This document shows, one piece after another, positions 54,766-62,821 of a stretch of DNA of 64,000 bases; position 1 is the first letter of the stretch; every line of letters begins with the position of its first letter. The DNA comes from Shimia sp. R9_2 (GTDB lineage Bacteria; Pseudomonadota; Alphaproteobacteria; Rhodobacterales; Rhodobacteraceae). The notes beneath the pieces are model-generated. The model was not told the DNA's origin. It saw nothing but the letters and a program-made list of their open reading frames with translations, and ran no database searches. A program made the position numbers and the translations under genes. The stretch lies in contig NZ_JAGHRO010000002.1 of NCBI RefSeq assembly GCF_017743735.1, positions 124,001-188,000 on the forward strand, in the 5' to 3' direction.

Positions 54766-56496
54766 ATGGACGTCAAAGTACCTGATATTGGTGACTTTTC
54801 CGAAGTTCCTGTGGTTTCCATTCTGGTTTCTGTTGGCGACACTGTCGCCGCAGAGGATCCGCTGATCGAGCTGGAAAGCGACAAGGCCACCATGGAAGTG
54901 CCTTCCCCCGCCGCTGGCGTGGTGAAAGAGATCAAAGTGGCCGAAGGCGACAATGTCTCTGAGGGCAGCCTGATCATCGTTCTGGATGCTGAAGGTGCGG
55001 AAGAAGCGCCCAAAGCGGCAGCTCCGGCAGCGCCTGCTGCACCACAAACCGTAACCGCAACTGGCACTGCAACCGGTGCCGGTGATGTCCATGCCGAGGT
55101 GGTTGTGCTGGGCTCTGGCCCCGGCGGTTACACAGCAGCCTTCCGCGCGGCGGATCTGGGCAAGAAAGTTGTTCTGATTGAGAAAGACAGCTCGCTTGGT
55201 GGTGTCTGCCTCAACGTGGGCTGTATCCCCTCCAAGGCGCTCCTGCACTCGGCGAAAGTCATCACCGAAGCAGAGGAAATGGGCGATCACGGCATCAGCT
55301 TTGCCAAACCTGAGGTCGATCTCGATAAGCTGCGCGGCTGGAAAGAAAGCGTTGTCAATCAATTGACTGGCGGCCTTTCTGGATTGGCCAAGGCGCGCAA
55401 GGTTCAGGTTGTGAACGGCTTTGGCACCTTCACCGGCCCCAATATGATCCAGGTGGACAACGACGGCACAAAATCCACCGTCAGCTTTGATCAATGTGTG
55501 ATCGCAGCAGGGTCTGAGCCCGTCACCCTCCCCTTCATCCCGCATGACGATCCTCGCGTGATCGACAGCACCGGCGCGCTGGAGCTGGAAGACGTGCCAG
55601 AGCGCCTGCTGGTGCTGGGTGGCGGCATCATCGGCCTGGAAATGGCCACGGTGTACGATGCGCTTGGCTCCAAAGTGACAATTGTCGAGTTCATGGATCA
55701 GATCATTCCCGGGGCTGACAAGGATGTGGTCAAACCGCTGCACAAGCGGATTGAGGGGCGCTATGAGGCGATCCTAACCAAGACCAAAGTCACTGCGGTT
55801 AATGCAACGGACGCTGGTCTTGAGGTCACCATGGAAGGTCCTAAGGGCGAAGTGGTTGATACTTTTGACAAAGTTCTTGTTGCGGTGGGCCGCCGTCCGA
55901 ATGGGGCAAAAATCAATGCCGCTGCGGCTGGCGTGGCTGTGGATGAGCGCGGCTTTATCGCGGTCGACAGCCAGCAACGCACTGGTGTGCCTCACATTTT
56001 TGCCATTGGCGATGTGGTTGGCCAGCCGATGCTCGCCCACAAGGCTGTGCATGAAGGCAAAGTCGCTGCAGAGGTGGCCGCAGGGTACAAACGCCACTTT
56101 GATGCGCGGGTGATCCCGTCTGTGGCCTACACCGATCCTGAGGTTGCCTGGGTGGGCGTCACAGAGACCCAAGCGAAGGCCGAAGGGCTGAAGGTTGGCA
56201 AGGGTGTGTTCCCATGGGCCGCGTCTGGTCGCTCCCTCAGCCTGGGCCGCTCTGAAGGGCTTACCAAGTTGATTTTCGACGAAGAATCCGAGCGCGTGAT
56301 TGGCGCCGGAATCGTTGGACCCAACGCTGGTGACCTGATCGCGGAGGTGGCGCTGGCCATCGAAATGGGCGCAGATGCGGTTGATCTGGGCCACACGATT
56401 CACCCCCACCCAACCCTGAGTGAGACGGTGAATTTCGCGGCGGAAATGTTTGAGGGAACGATCACAGATCTGATGCCGCCCCGCAAAAAGAAATAA
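54766..56496 (+). CDS. lpdA: Dihydrolipoamide dehydrogenase E3 with N-terminal lipoyl domain
   Basis: A 576-aa E3. Residues 1-about 80 form a lipoyl domain (ESDKATMEVPSPAAG) followed by an Ala/Pro linker; the remainder is a flavoprotein disulfide reductase with FAD fold (VVVLGSGPGGYTAAFRAADLG), redox-active disulfide GGVCLNVGCIPSKALL, NAD fold (LLVLGGGIIGLEMATVYDALG), and C-terminal catalytic HTIHPHPTLSE. Hence lipoyl domains are on both E2 and E3 in this operon. A terminator follows. Confidence 0.96.
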   Translation: MDVKVPDIGDFSEVPVVSILVSVGDTVAAEDPLIELESDKATMEVPSPAAGVVKEIKVAEGDNVSEGSLIIVLDAEGAEEAPKAAAPAAPAAPQTVTATGTATGAGDVHAEVVVLGSGPGGYTAAFRAADLGKKVVLIEKDSSLGGVCLNVGCIPSKALLHSAKVITEAEEMGDHGISFAKPEVDLDKLRGWKESVVNQLTGGLSGLAKARKVQVVNGFGTFTGPNMIQVDNDGTKSTVSFDQCVIAAGSEPVTLPFIPHDDPRVIDSTGALELEDVPERLLVLGGGIIGLEMATVYDALGSKVTIVEFMDQIIPGADKDVVKPLHKRIEGRYEAILTKTKVTAVNATDAGLEVTMEGPKGEVVDTFDKVLVAVGRRPNGAKINAAAAGVAVDERGFIAVDSQQRTGVPHIFAIGDVVGQPMLAHKAVHEGKVAAEVAAGYKRHFDARVIPSVAYTDPEVAWVGVTETQAKAEGLKVGKGVFPWAASGRSLSLGRSEGLTKLIFDEESERVIGAGIVGPNAGDLIAEVALAIEMGADAVDLGHTIHPHPTLSETVNFAAEMFEGTITDLMPPRKKK

Positions 56497-56516
56497 GAAA
56501 ACATCTGTTTTCTGCC

Positions 56517-56549
56517 AAAGCGCGCCTTCCTTGAGGGCGCGCTTTTTCT
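56517..56549 (+). terminator. Terminator of the aceE-aceF-lpd operon
   Basis: AAAGCGCGCC / GGCGCGCTTT stem, loop TTCCTTGAG region, then TTCTT. Clear intrinsic terminator. Confidence 0.88.
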
Positions 56550-56593
56550 TTTGGGAAAGGTTAATCCGACTCAGTGCGCCAAAAAGGCGGTTC

Positions 56594-56634
56594 GGTATCG
56601 CGTCGGTATCCCTACGGTATTGCGTCGGTGTTGG
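56594..56634 (-). repeat. Dispersed repeat 2, copy C (reverse orientation)
   Basis: On the minus strand CCAACACCGACGCAATACC is followed by GTAGGG and ATACCGACGCGATACC. It shares the ACCGACGC-ATACC core with the copies at 11121 and 44186, here present twice in tandem. It lies between lpdA and the SLC13 gene. Confidence 0.65.
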
Positions 56635-56725
56635 TATGCGGATTGCACGTATGGCGAGAGTTTAACGGAGCGCACGTCGCCTCCGCCATAGAGACCTCAC
56701 TGCGCAACACGCGGTCGCCCTGCCC

Positions 56726-58504
56726 TTAGAGCGGCCAGAAGACCGGGATCAACAGAGAGGCCAACAGCCCGATCGACAGGTTCAACGGAATGCCCACGCG
56801 CATGAAATCGGTGAACTTGTAGCCGCCCGGGCCGAACACCAGCATGTTGGTCTGATAGCCGATTGGCGTGGCAAAGCTTGCGGAGGCCGCGATCATCACC
56901 GCCACCACCAGCGGGCGCGGATCCACGCCAATAGCCTGTGCCAGCCCCACCGCGATGGGGGTGACTACCACCGCCACAGCGTTGTTGGAGACAAGCTCGG
57001 TCAGCACAGAGGTCAGCAGATAGATCGCCCAGACCAGCAGGAAGGGCGGCAGGTTCTCAAGCGCCGGGGCAAGGCTGGTGACAATCAGAGAGACCGCCCC
57101 TGAGGAGGACAAGGCCGCCCCAATCGCCAACATGGCAAAGATGAGCGACAGAAGCCGCCCATCCACAAAGGAAAAGGCCTCATCTGCATCAATGCAGCGG
57201 GTCAGCAGAACAACCGCCACCGCCAGCAGCGACAGCAGCAGGATCGGCGCGAGGCCAAAGCCTGCAAGCACCACAACGCCCGCCATGGCGCCCAAGGCAA
57301 TCGGCGCATGGCCCCGGCGGTATTCCCGCTCAGAGGGCTGGGACACATCCACCATATCCATATCCGCCGACAGGCGCTGGATGTCTTCCGGCGCGCCTTC
57401 AAGCAGGAGCGTGTCGCCCACCCGAACCACAAGCTGGTCGAGCTGCTGGCCGATGTTCTGGTTCCGGCGATGCACCGCCAGCGGATAGACCCCATAGCGG
57501 CGGCGCAGACGCAGGGAGCCGAGGCGGCGACCCACCATGCGGCAGCCCGGTGTGATCAGCGCCTCAACTGTGGTGGTTTCCACCGCGCCGACCTGATCCA
57601 GCCGTTTCAGCGATTTGTTGCGCTGCAGGCTCAGAAGCTCGGTCATCTTGGTGCGAAGAACCACGCGGTCGCCGACCTGCAGGGTCACATCTTTGAGGTT
57701 GCGGCGCAGGGAGGTGTCTCCGCGGATCACGTCGATCAGGCGCACGCCGTCGCGCTTGAAAAGCTGCACCCCGGTGACCTCCCGGCCCACAAGGTTGCTT
57801 TCCGGCGGGATCACCGCCTCGGTGAAGAATTTCATCTGGCTGCGGTTGGACAGCAGGTCCGCCATGCTTGCGCGCTCCGGCAGCAGGCGGCGACCGATGA
57901 CGTAGAGGTAGAGCATCCCCCAGGCCACAATGATCAGGCCCAGCGGTGTGACCTCAAAAATCGAAAACGGCTCCAGCCCCTGATCGCGGGCCACGCCGTC
58001 CACCAGCAGGTTGGTGGAGGTGCCAATCAGGGTCAATGTCCCGCCCATGATGGCGGCATAACTGAGCGGGATCAGCAACTTAGAGGCCGAAGTTCCCAAT
58101 GTGCGCGCAAGCTGGGTGAAGACCGGGATCATCACCACCACCACCGGTGTGTTCGACACAAAGGCCGAGGCGACGATCACAAAACCCAAAAGCATCACAA
58201 TCGCCAGCGCGGGGTTTCTTTTGGCCTGCCCGTCCGCAAGCTGCGTGAAGGTCGACAAGGCCCCCGTGCGCACCAAAGCGCCCATGACAATGAACATTGC
58301 GGCAATTGTCCATGGTGCGGGGTTGGAGAGCACGCCCAAGGCGGCCTCATAAGGCAGCACGCCGAGGAACAGCAGAACCGCCACGCCACCAATGGCAACC
58401 ACCTCTGTGGGGTAGACTTCCTTGAGGAACAGCACAAACATGCTGGCCACCGTCAGCAGAGCCAAGACCGCCTGTGTGGTTTGAGAAAACGCAAAAAGAT
58501 CCAT
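56726..58504 (-). CDS. SLC13-type anion transporter with TrkA-C domains
   Basis: A 592-aa inner-membrane transporter. Two halves of hydrophobic helices flank a soluble region of about 200 residues (about 205-400) with two TrkA-C-like units (SLRRNLKDVTLQVGDRVVLRT; LDQLVVRVGDTLLLEGAPEDIQRL). The SLC13 signature SASFATPIGYQTNMLVFGPGGYKF is near the end, and the N-terminal half has LIGTSTNLLVDG. The group moves sulfate, other anions or dicarboxylates with Na+; substrate is unresolved. Confidence 0.9.
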   Translation of the reverse strand: MDLFAFSQTTQAVLALLTVASMFVLFLKEVYPTEVVAIGGVAVLLFLGVLPYEAALGVLSNPAPWTIAAMFIVMGALVRTGALSTFTQLADGQAKRNPALAIVMLLGFVIVASAFVSNTPVVVVMIPVFTQLARTLGTSASKLLIPLSYAAIMGGTLTLIGTSTNLLVDGVARDQGLEPFSIFEVTPLGLIIVAWGMLYLYVIGRRLLPERASMADLLSNRSQMKFFTEAVIPPESNLVGREVTGVQLFKRDGVRLIDVIRGDTSLRRNLKDVTLQVGDRVVLRTKMTELLSLQRNKSLKRLDQVGAVETTTVEALITPGCRMVGRRLGSLRLRRRYGVYPLAVHRRNQNIGQQLDQLVVRVGDTLLLEGAPEDIQRLSADMDMVDVSQPSEREYRRGHAPIALGAMAGVVVLAGFGLAPILLLSLLAVAVVLLTRCIDADEAFSFVDGRLLSLIFAMLAIGAALSSSGAVSLIVTSLAPALENLPPFLLVWAIYLLTSVLTELVSNNAVAVVVTPIAVGLAQAIGVDPRPLVVAVMIAASASFATPIGYQTNMLVFGPGGYKFTDFMRVGIPLNLSIGLLASLLIPVFWPL

Positions 58505-58640
58505 AGTGCTCAGCCCTTATCAGCGGGCAAGTTTTATCATGGCGCCGATGCCGGGCAAGCGGTTTTCGTTTCCAATCAGCAGGAATAGAGCGCTTTGCTC
58601 AGTCTGACAGCAACGTCATGGCGTTCCACGCTTCATAGCG

Positions 58641-58706
58641 CTCTTCATTCTGCCCAAAATACTCTGGGGGGATCGCGGCCTGGCGGCGATGGGGGCAAAG
58701 CCCCCT
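58641..58706 (-). repeat. Dispersed roseobacter-type repeat, copy 4 (reverse orientation)
   Basis: On the minus strand: GGGGGCTTTGCCCCC hairpin, a second GC stem (CGCCGCCAGGCCGCG), CCCCCCAGAGTATTTTG, then AATGAAGAG. Same architecture as 6318 and 34036, ending near the EamA gene's 3' end. Confidence 0.65.
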
Positions 58707-58716
58707 CCTCTGCAGA

Positions 58717-59595
58717 TCAGGAAGACTGTCGCGGACGCACGAGGGTCATGCCGGTCAGGATCAACGCGAGCGCCGCCCAGACCCAGAGCGAGTAGCGCTC
58801 TGACAGCAGGAGCATCGCCCAGAGCACGCCTGTGCCGGTCACCACATAAGAGACCTGCGCCGCAAAGACCGCGCCTGCGCGGGACACCAACCAGACATAG
58901 GCGGTGTAGACACAGACGTGAATGATTGACGACAGCACCAGCGCAAACTCCGGCGCGGTCCACTCGGTGCGCGGATCAATGAATTGGCCAGGTGCCAGCG
59001 CCAGCGGCAGGGCCAGTATGGCGCCCACCACGCTTGCGCCATAGAGCACATGGCCAGCGCCCAGCCCTTGCATGCCCCATTTGGCCACCACATTGCCTTC
59101 CAGCGCGTAGCAGACCGGGGCAATGACCGCGATGGGCGACCAGAGTGCCATGGCGGGATCTGGCAAGGCGGCGGGCTCTGACAGGATCACCACGCCCGCA
59201 AGCCCTGCCAGCAAGCCAATCAAGCGTGGCCAGTTGAACCTGTCCACCCCAAAGAGAAGCGCCATGGGAAAGGCGACAATCGGCACCAGTGAGATCACAA
59301 TGGACATGACACCGGAGGGCAGCTCTGCCGCCGCGCGGTAGGAAAAGCTGTTGGGGATCAATGTGCCAAGCGCGGCGATTAGCAGGAAGAACCACAGTTT
59401 GTCGCGTGGCAGGGCGACGGATTTGCCGGTGAGCAGCCGCAGCAGAAACAGAAACACCGCGCCAATCAGCATTTGCCAGAAGATCAGCCCAAGCGGTTGA
59501 TACCCCTCAGACACCGCGATTTTGGCCAGCGGCTGCGTGAGCCCCCAACCGGTGCCAATGGCCAGCAGGATTGCGCTAAACTGCAGGGGCGACAT
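58717..59595 (-). CDS. EamA/RhaT-family (DMT) transporter
   Basis: A 292-aa inner-membrane protein with about ten hydrophobic helices, two EamA repeats: ILLAIGTGWGLTQPLAKIAV and, in the second half, LVLSSIIHVCVYTAYVWLVSRAG. Likely exporter of small metabolites or amino acids; substrate unknown. It lies 15 nt downstream of the YmdB gene on the same strand and probably shares its transcript. Confidence 0.87.
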   Translation of the reverse strand: MSPLQFSAILLAIGTGWGLTQPLAKIAVSEGYQPLGLIFWQMLIGAVFLFLLRLLTGKSVALPRDKLWFFLLIAALGTLIPNSFSYRAAAELPSGVMSIVISLVPIVAFPMALLFGVDRFNWPRLIGLLAGLAGVVILSEPAALPDPAMALWSPIAVIAPVCYALEGNVVAKWGMQGLGAGHVLYGASVVGAILALPLALAPGQFIDPRTEWTAPEFALVLSSIIHVCVYTAYVWLVSRAGAVFAAQVSYVVTGTGVLWAMLLLSERYSLWVWAALALILTGMTLVRPRQSS

Positions 59596-59610
59596 GGGCT
59601 GTTAAAGGCG

Positions 59611-60429
59611 TCAGCTTGGGCCGGACTGGCTGAGCCTGCCGCCCTGACGCACCATCTCGATGCGGGTGGCGGCGCCGGTGCGGTCGTCGGTTTCCACATA
59701 AACCCCTGAGAGCGTCGCCTCCCCCAGCGCGGGTGTGAACCGCGCCTTGGGCATGCCGGTGACAAAGCGGCGCATGGGCTCTTCTTTCTCCATGCCAATG
59801 ACGGAGTTGTAATCACCGCACATGCCCGCATCTGCCTGAAAGGCCGTACCTTTGGGCAGGATCTGGGTGTCTGCTGTTGGCACATGGGTGTGGGTGCCCA
59901 CCACAAGGCTCACGCGGCCATCGCAGTAATGCCCCATGCCCATCTTCTCGGAAGTGGCCTCACAATGCATATCGACGATGGCGGCCTGCACCATACCGCC
60001 GCGCGGATGGGCGCGAAGCACTTGATCCACGGCGGAAAACGGATCGGAATATGGCTGCTTCATAAAGACCTGCCCCAGCGCCTGAGTGACCAGCACCTTG
60101 CGCCCGCCGCGCGCTTCAAACACGCGGAACCCTTTGCCGGGCACATCGCCACGGGCGTAGTTCAGCGGGCGGATGATGCGCGGCTCTGACTGGATGAACT
60201 GCAGCATGTCTTTCTGATCAAAAGCGTGATCGCCAAGCGTGAGGCAATCGGCCCCGGCATCGAGCAGTGCCTTGGCGTGGGCACCAGACAGCCCCATGCC
60301 GTTGGAAGCGTTTTCGCCGTTCACCACGACAAAATCGAGCTGCCAGTCTTCCCGCAGCTTGGGAAGGCGTTCCACCACAGCCGCGCGTCCGGCGCGGCCC
60401 ATCACATCACCTAGAAAGAGCATTTTCAT
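59611..60429 (-). CDS. YmdB-family metallophosphoesterase (TIGR00282)
   Basis: A 272-aa dimetal phosphodiesterase. Metal-binding segments are in family order: MLFLGDVMGRAGR, VVNGENASNGMG, LTLGDHAFDQKD, VDMHCEATSEK and VGTHTHVPTADTQIL. YmdB of Bacillus hydrolyses cyclic nucleotides and affects biofilm choice; for this organism only the phosphodiesterase fold is certain. It lies between the EamA gene and the unrecognised membrane-anchored gene at 60546. Confidence 0.92.
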   Translation of the reverse strand: MKMLFLGDVMGRAGRAAVVERLPKLREDWQLDFVVVNGENASNGMGLSGAHAKALLDAGADCLTLGDHAFDQKDMLQFIQSEPRIIRPLNYARGDVPGKGFRVFEARGGRKVLVTQALGQVFMKQPYSDPFSAVDQVLRAHPRGGMVQAAIVDMHCEATSEKMGMGHYCDGRVSLVVGTHTHVPTADTQILPKGTAFQADAGMCGDYNSVIGMEKEEPMRRFVTGMPKARFTPALGEATLSGVYVETDDRTGAATRIEMVRQGGRLSQSGPS

Positions 60430-60545
60430 GGGGGATGGTCCTATCCCTGATCGCGGCTCACCTCAAGGGAGGAACCACCACCGGCGCGCATTCCTGCGCA
60501 TCCTGTGGCCCCGCACACCAATCAGCGCACCAATCAGCGGCCCAG

Positions 60546-61733
60546 TCACCGGCCCTCCACATAGGCGACCAGAAACTCTGGCGCGGGGAATTGGGTGAAG
60601 AGGATGTAGAGAAACACAAGCCCTGCAAGCAGGCGGCCAACCCTGTGATAACGCAGGGTGGCATAGAGGAATCGGAGCTTACTGCGCAGGCTTTGGGGGC
60701 CGACCTCTGCCGGTTGCTGCGTGTTTTTCGGCAGGGCGTTGCGGTCACCACGCACCGCCGCGCTGAGCTGTTGTTCGCTCAGCATTTGTGTGGTCACCAC
60801 ACTGCGGGGCTTGGGCGCGTCGGGCAACCGTCTGCGCAGCTCTATGTAGCCGTTGGGAAACTGGGGATTGTCTGCATTGTGGCGCACCTCGATCACATCA
60901 GCCCCCGGCTCATCATAGCTGAAGGTTTCCATATCGCCCAGAATGCGTCCCAGCGCGCGGCAATAGGTCAGGAACTCCAGAATATGCTGATGGTTTTGAA
61001 ACAGCTGCTGCGGTTCAGTGGCGTCCGGGGCAAAGATCACCTCTTTTCCCAGAAAATGCTGTGACCCGATGGCGCGCAGGCCGACCTTCTGGGTGCCGTC
61101 AGGCCCTGCCCCAGCCCCAAAGGGAAAGGGCGCGACATAGAGCACAGGATTAAAGCCGACGGAGGCCAGTTTCACAAATGTGGCCCCGTCCAGCAGCTGA
61201 TGGGACTGACACCAGTGCACCGCAGAGGGCATCATCTCGCCTATCAAGGCCGTGGCAACGGTCTGGGCAATCAGCAACCGACGCTCAAAGCTGTCGGTGT
61301 TGGCAACATCCCCCAACATGGGGCCGAGACTGGCAATGAAGTCGCTGTCCGCGCCACTGTTGGCCAGTGCAGCGGCAAAGCCGGGCACAGAGCCCGGAGC
61401 GACCTCAATCAGGATGGCCCGCTTGTGCTGTTTGACCGCCTGAAACAGATCAGGGCGCAGCGCCGCTGTAAGCGCGTTGGACAACACCGCAGAAAACCCC
61501 TCTTGCGGTAAAGGCTTGTCAAACCGTTCCAGCGTGACGTTCACCTGATCCGTCGCCAGCCCCAGATGATGAGGCGAGTTATAGCCTTTCAAGCTGGTCC
61601 AAGGACCATGGTCCTTAAGCGCGTCCTGCAGGCGTGGATTGAGGCGCTCAAGCGCTTTGAACTGGCGCTTGAACTGTCGTGTATTGTCAAACACAAGGAC
61701 AACCTGAAGGGCCTGCGCCAGATCTTTGATCAT
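60546..61733 (-). CDS. Unrecognised protein with C-terminal membrane anchor
   Basis: A 395-aa protein. The last about 30 residues are hydrophobic (LLAGLVFLYILFTQFPAPEFLVAYV), likely a tail anchor. The middle (GEMMPSAVHWCQSHQLLDG, GLRAIGSQHFLGKEVIFAP) loosely recalls the DUF4261 type, but this is by eye only. No signal peptide. Start at 61731-61733 is the only supported one. It may be in the same transcript as ymdB. Function unknown. Confidence 0.68.
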   Translation of the reverse strand: MIKDLAQALQVVLVFDNTRQFKRQFKALERLNPRLQDALKDHGPWTSLKGYNSPHHLGLATDQVNVTLERFDKPLPQEGFSAVLSNALTAALRPDLFQAVKQHKRAILIEVAPGSVPGFAAALANSGADSDFIASLGPMLGDVANTDSFERRLLIAQTVATALIGEMMPSAVHWCQSHQLLDGATFVKLASVGFNPVLYVAPFPFGAGAGPDGTQKVGLRAIGSQHFLGKEVIFAPDATEPQQLFQNHQHILEFLTYCRALGRILGDMETFSYDEPGADVIEVRHNADNPQFPNGYIELRRRLPDAPKPRSVVTTQMLSEQQLSAAVRGDRNALPKNTQQPAEVGPQSLRSKLRFLYATLRYHRVGRLLAGLVFLYILFTQFPAPEFLVAYVEGR

Positions 61734-61928
61734 AGTTCCAAACTCGCTATGCGTGTATGGGAACTAATCACAACCAATTATGGCTGAATTTGGCGCGAAC
61801 TGCGGAAAGACTGCGCAAGCCACATTTTGCCAGCGACAACAGCGCCGGACCACCCAGACCACATCCAATCTTGCCCTATGCGCCTGACGCGGTATCTTGG
61901 GGCAAGTCATTCCAACCACAGGTGAATT

Positions 61929-62165
61929 ATGAAACCCATCCTAGCCCTGACTGCCGCCGCTGGTGCCCTCGCCCTTGCGGGCTGCACCGAGCCTTACCCC
62001 AATGATCCCACCAATCTGGCCAATCCGGCGGCGACGCTCTGTGTGGACAAGGGCAACCAGTATGAGATCCGCCAAGATGCGGAGGGCAATGCCGTGGGCT
62101 ATTGCATCCTGCCAAGCGGTCAGGCGGTGGATGGCTGGGAATACTTCCGCACGCAGGCGACCTGA
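61929..62165 (+). CDS. Small DUF333-type lipoprotein
   Basis: A 78-aa lipoprotein. Lipobox LAGC (Cys19, after MKPILALTAAAGALALAG) and a short mature domain NPAATLCVDKGNQYEIRQD and EGNAVGYCILPSGQAVDGWEYFR, the DUF333 pattern with two Cys. Role unknown; family proteins are often envelope-associated. It is the only plus-strand gene in this minus-strand block. Confidence 0.85.
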   Translation: MKPILALTAAAGALALAGCTEPYPNDPTNLANPAATLCVDKGNQYEIRQDAEGNAVGYCILPSGQAVDGWEYFRTQAT

Positions 62166-62238
62166 TTTAAACGGGCAACCTGATCCTTACGATCACATCG
62201 CCCAGCGCGTGCGATGTGGCACGACGGGCGGTGCCTGA

Positions 62239-62811
62239 TCAGCGAGAAAACTCGATCACCCGGCTTTGGGTGATCACCATATCCAGTGGCTGATCGGTGG
62301 CTTCCAGCGGCAGGGCCTCGGCCATTTGCTCTTCAAAGGCAAAGCCGATTGCCAATGTGGCGCGGCGGCTGCGCAGCAGCTCCAGCGTGCGGTCATAAAA
62401 GCCGCCACCATAGCCCAGACGCCCGCCCTTGAGATCAAAGCCCACCAGCGGGACAATCACGATTTCCGGCTCAAAATAATCATCCACCTCTGGCACCTTG
62501 GCCCCAAACGGTCCATCGCGCAGCGGCGCATCAGGTTCCCAACGGGAAAATTTGAGCGGCATGGCTTCGCCCTGAATGACAGGCACCCCGACCGGGCCAT
62601 GGGCCGCGGCCTCTGCCATGGCGGCCAGCGGCGAAATCTCTGTGCGGATCGGCATATAGCCCGCCAGCGGCACGCCACGATGGCCTGCGAGCACTTCAGA
62701 GAGATGCCCGGCCTGACCGGGGCCTGCCATGGCAAAGGCCTCCTTGCGGCGGGCAAATGCGGCTTTGCGGGCGGCGGCTTTCTGATCGTTCAATGTCATT
62801 TCAGGGGTCAT
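62239..62811 (-). CDS. 5-formyltetrahydrofolate cyclo-ligase (MTHFS)
   Basis: A 190-aa enzyme converting 5-formyl-THF to 5,10-methenyl-THF with ATP. The C-terminal GGRLGYGGGFYDRTLELL is the family hallmark, and the basic N-terminus (QKAAARKAAFARRKEAF) binds phosphate. An internal ATG (MTLNDQ) is a possible later start. It is followed by no further gene of the pathway; folA and thyA lie elsewhere in the window. Confidence 0.92.
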   Translation of the reverse strand: MTPEMTLNDQKAAARKAAFARRKEAFAMAGPGQAGHLSEVLAGHRGVPLAGYMPIRTEISPLAAMAEAAAHGPVGVPVIQGEAMPLKFSRWEPDAPLRDGPFGAKVPEVDDYFEPEIVIVPLVGFDLKGGRLGYGGGFYDRTLELLRSRRATLAIGFAFEEQMAEALPLEATDQPLDMVITQSRVIEFSR

Positions 62812-62821
62812 GGTCAGTCAC

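Noticed and set aside
57308-58588. Antisense frame of 426 codons opposite the SLC13 gene
   Set aside because: Histidine- and glutamine-rich translation typical of a shadow frame; the minus strand has the true membrane protein.
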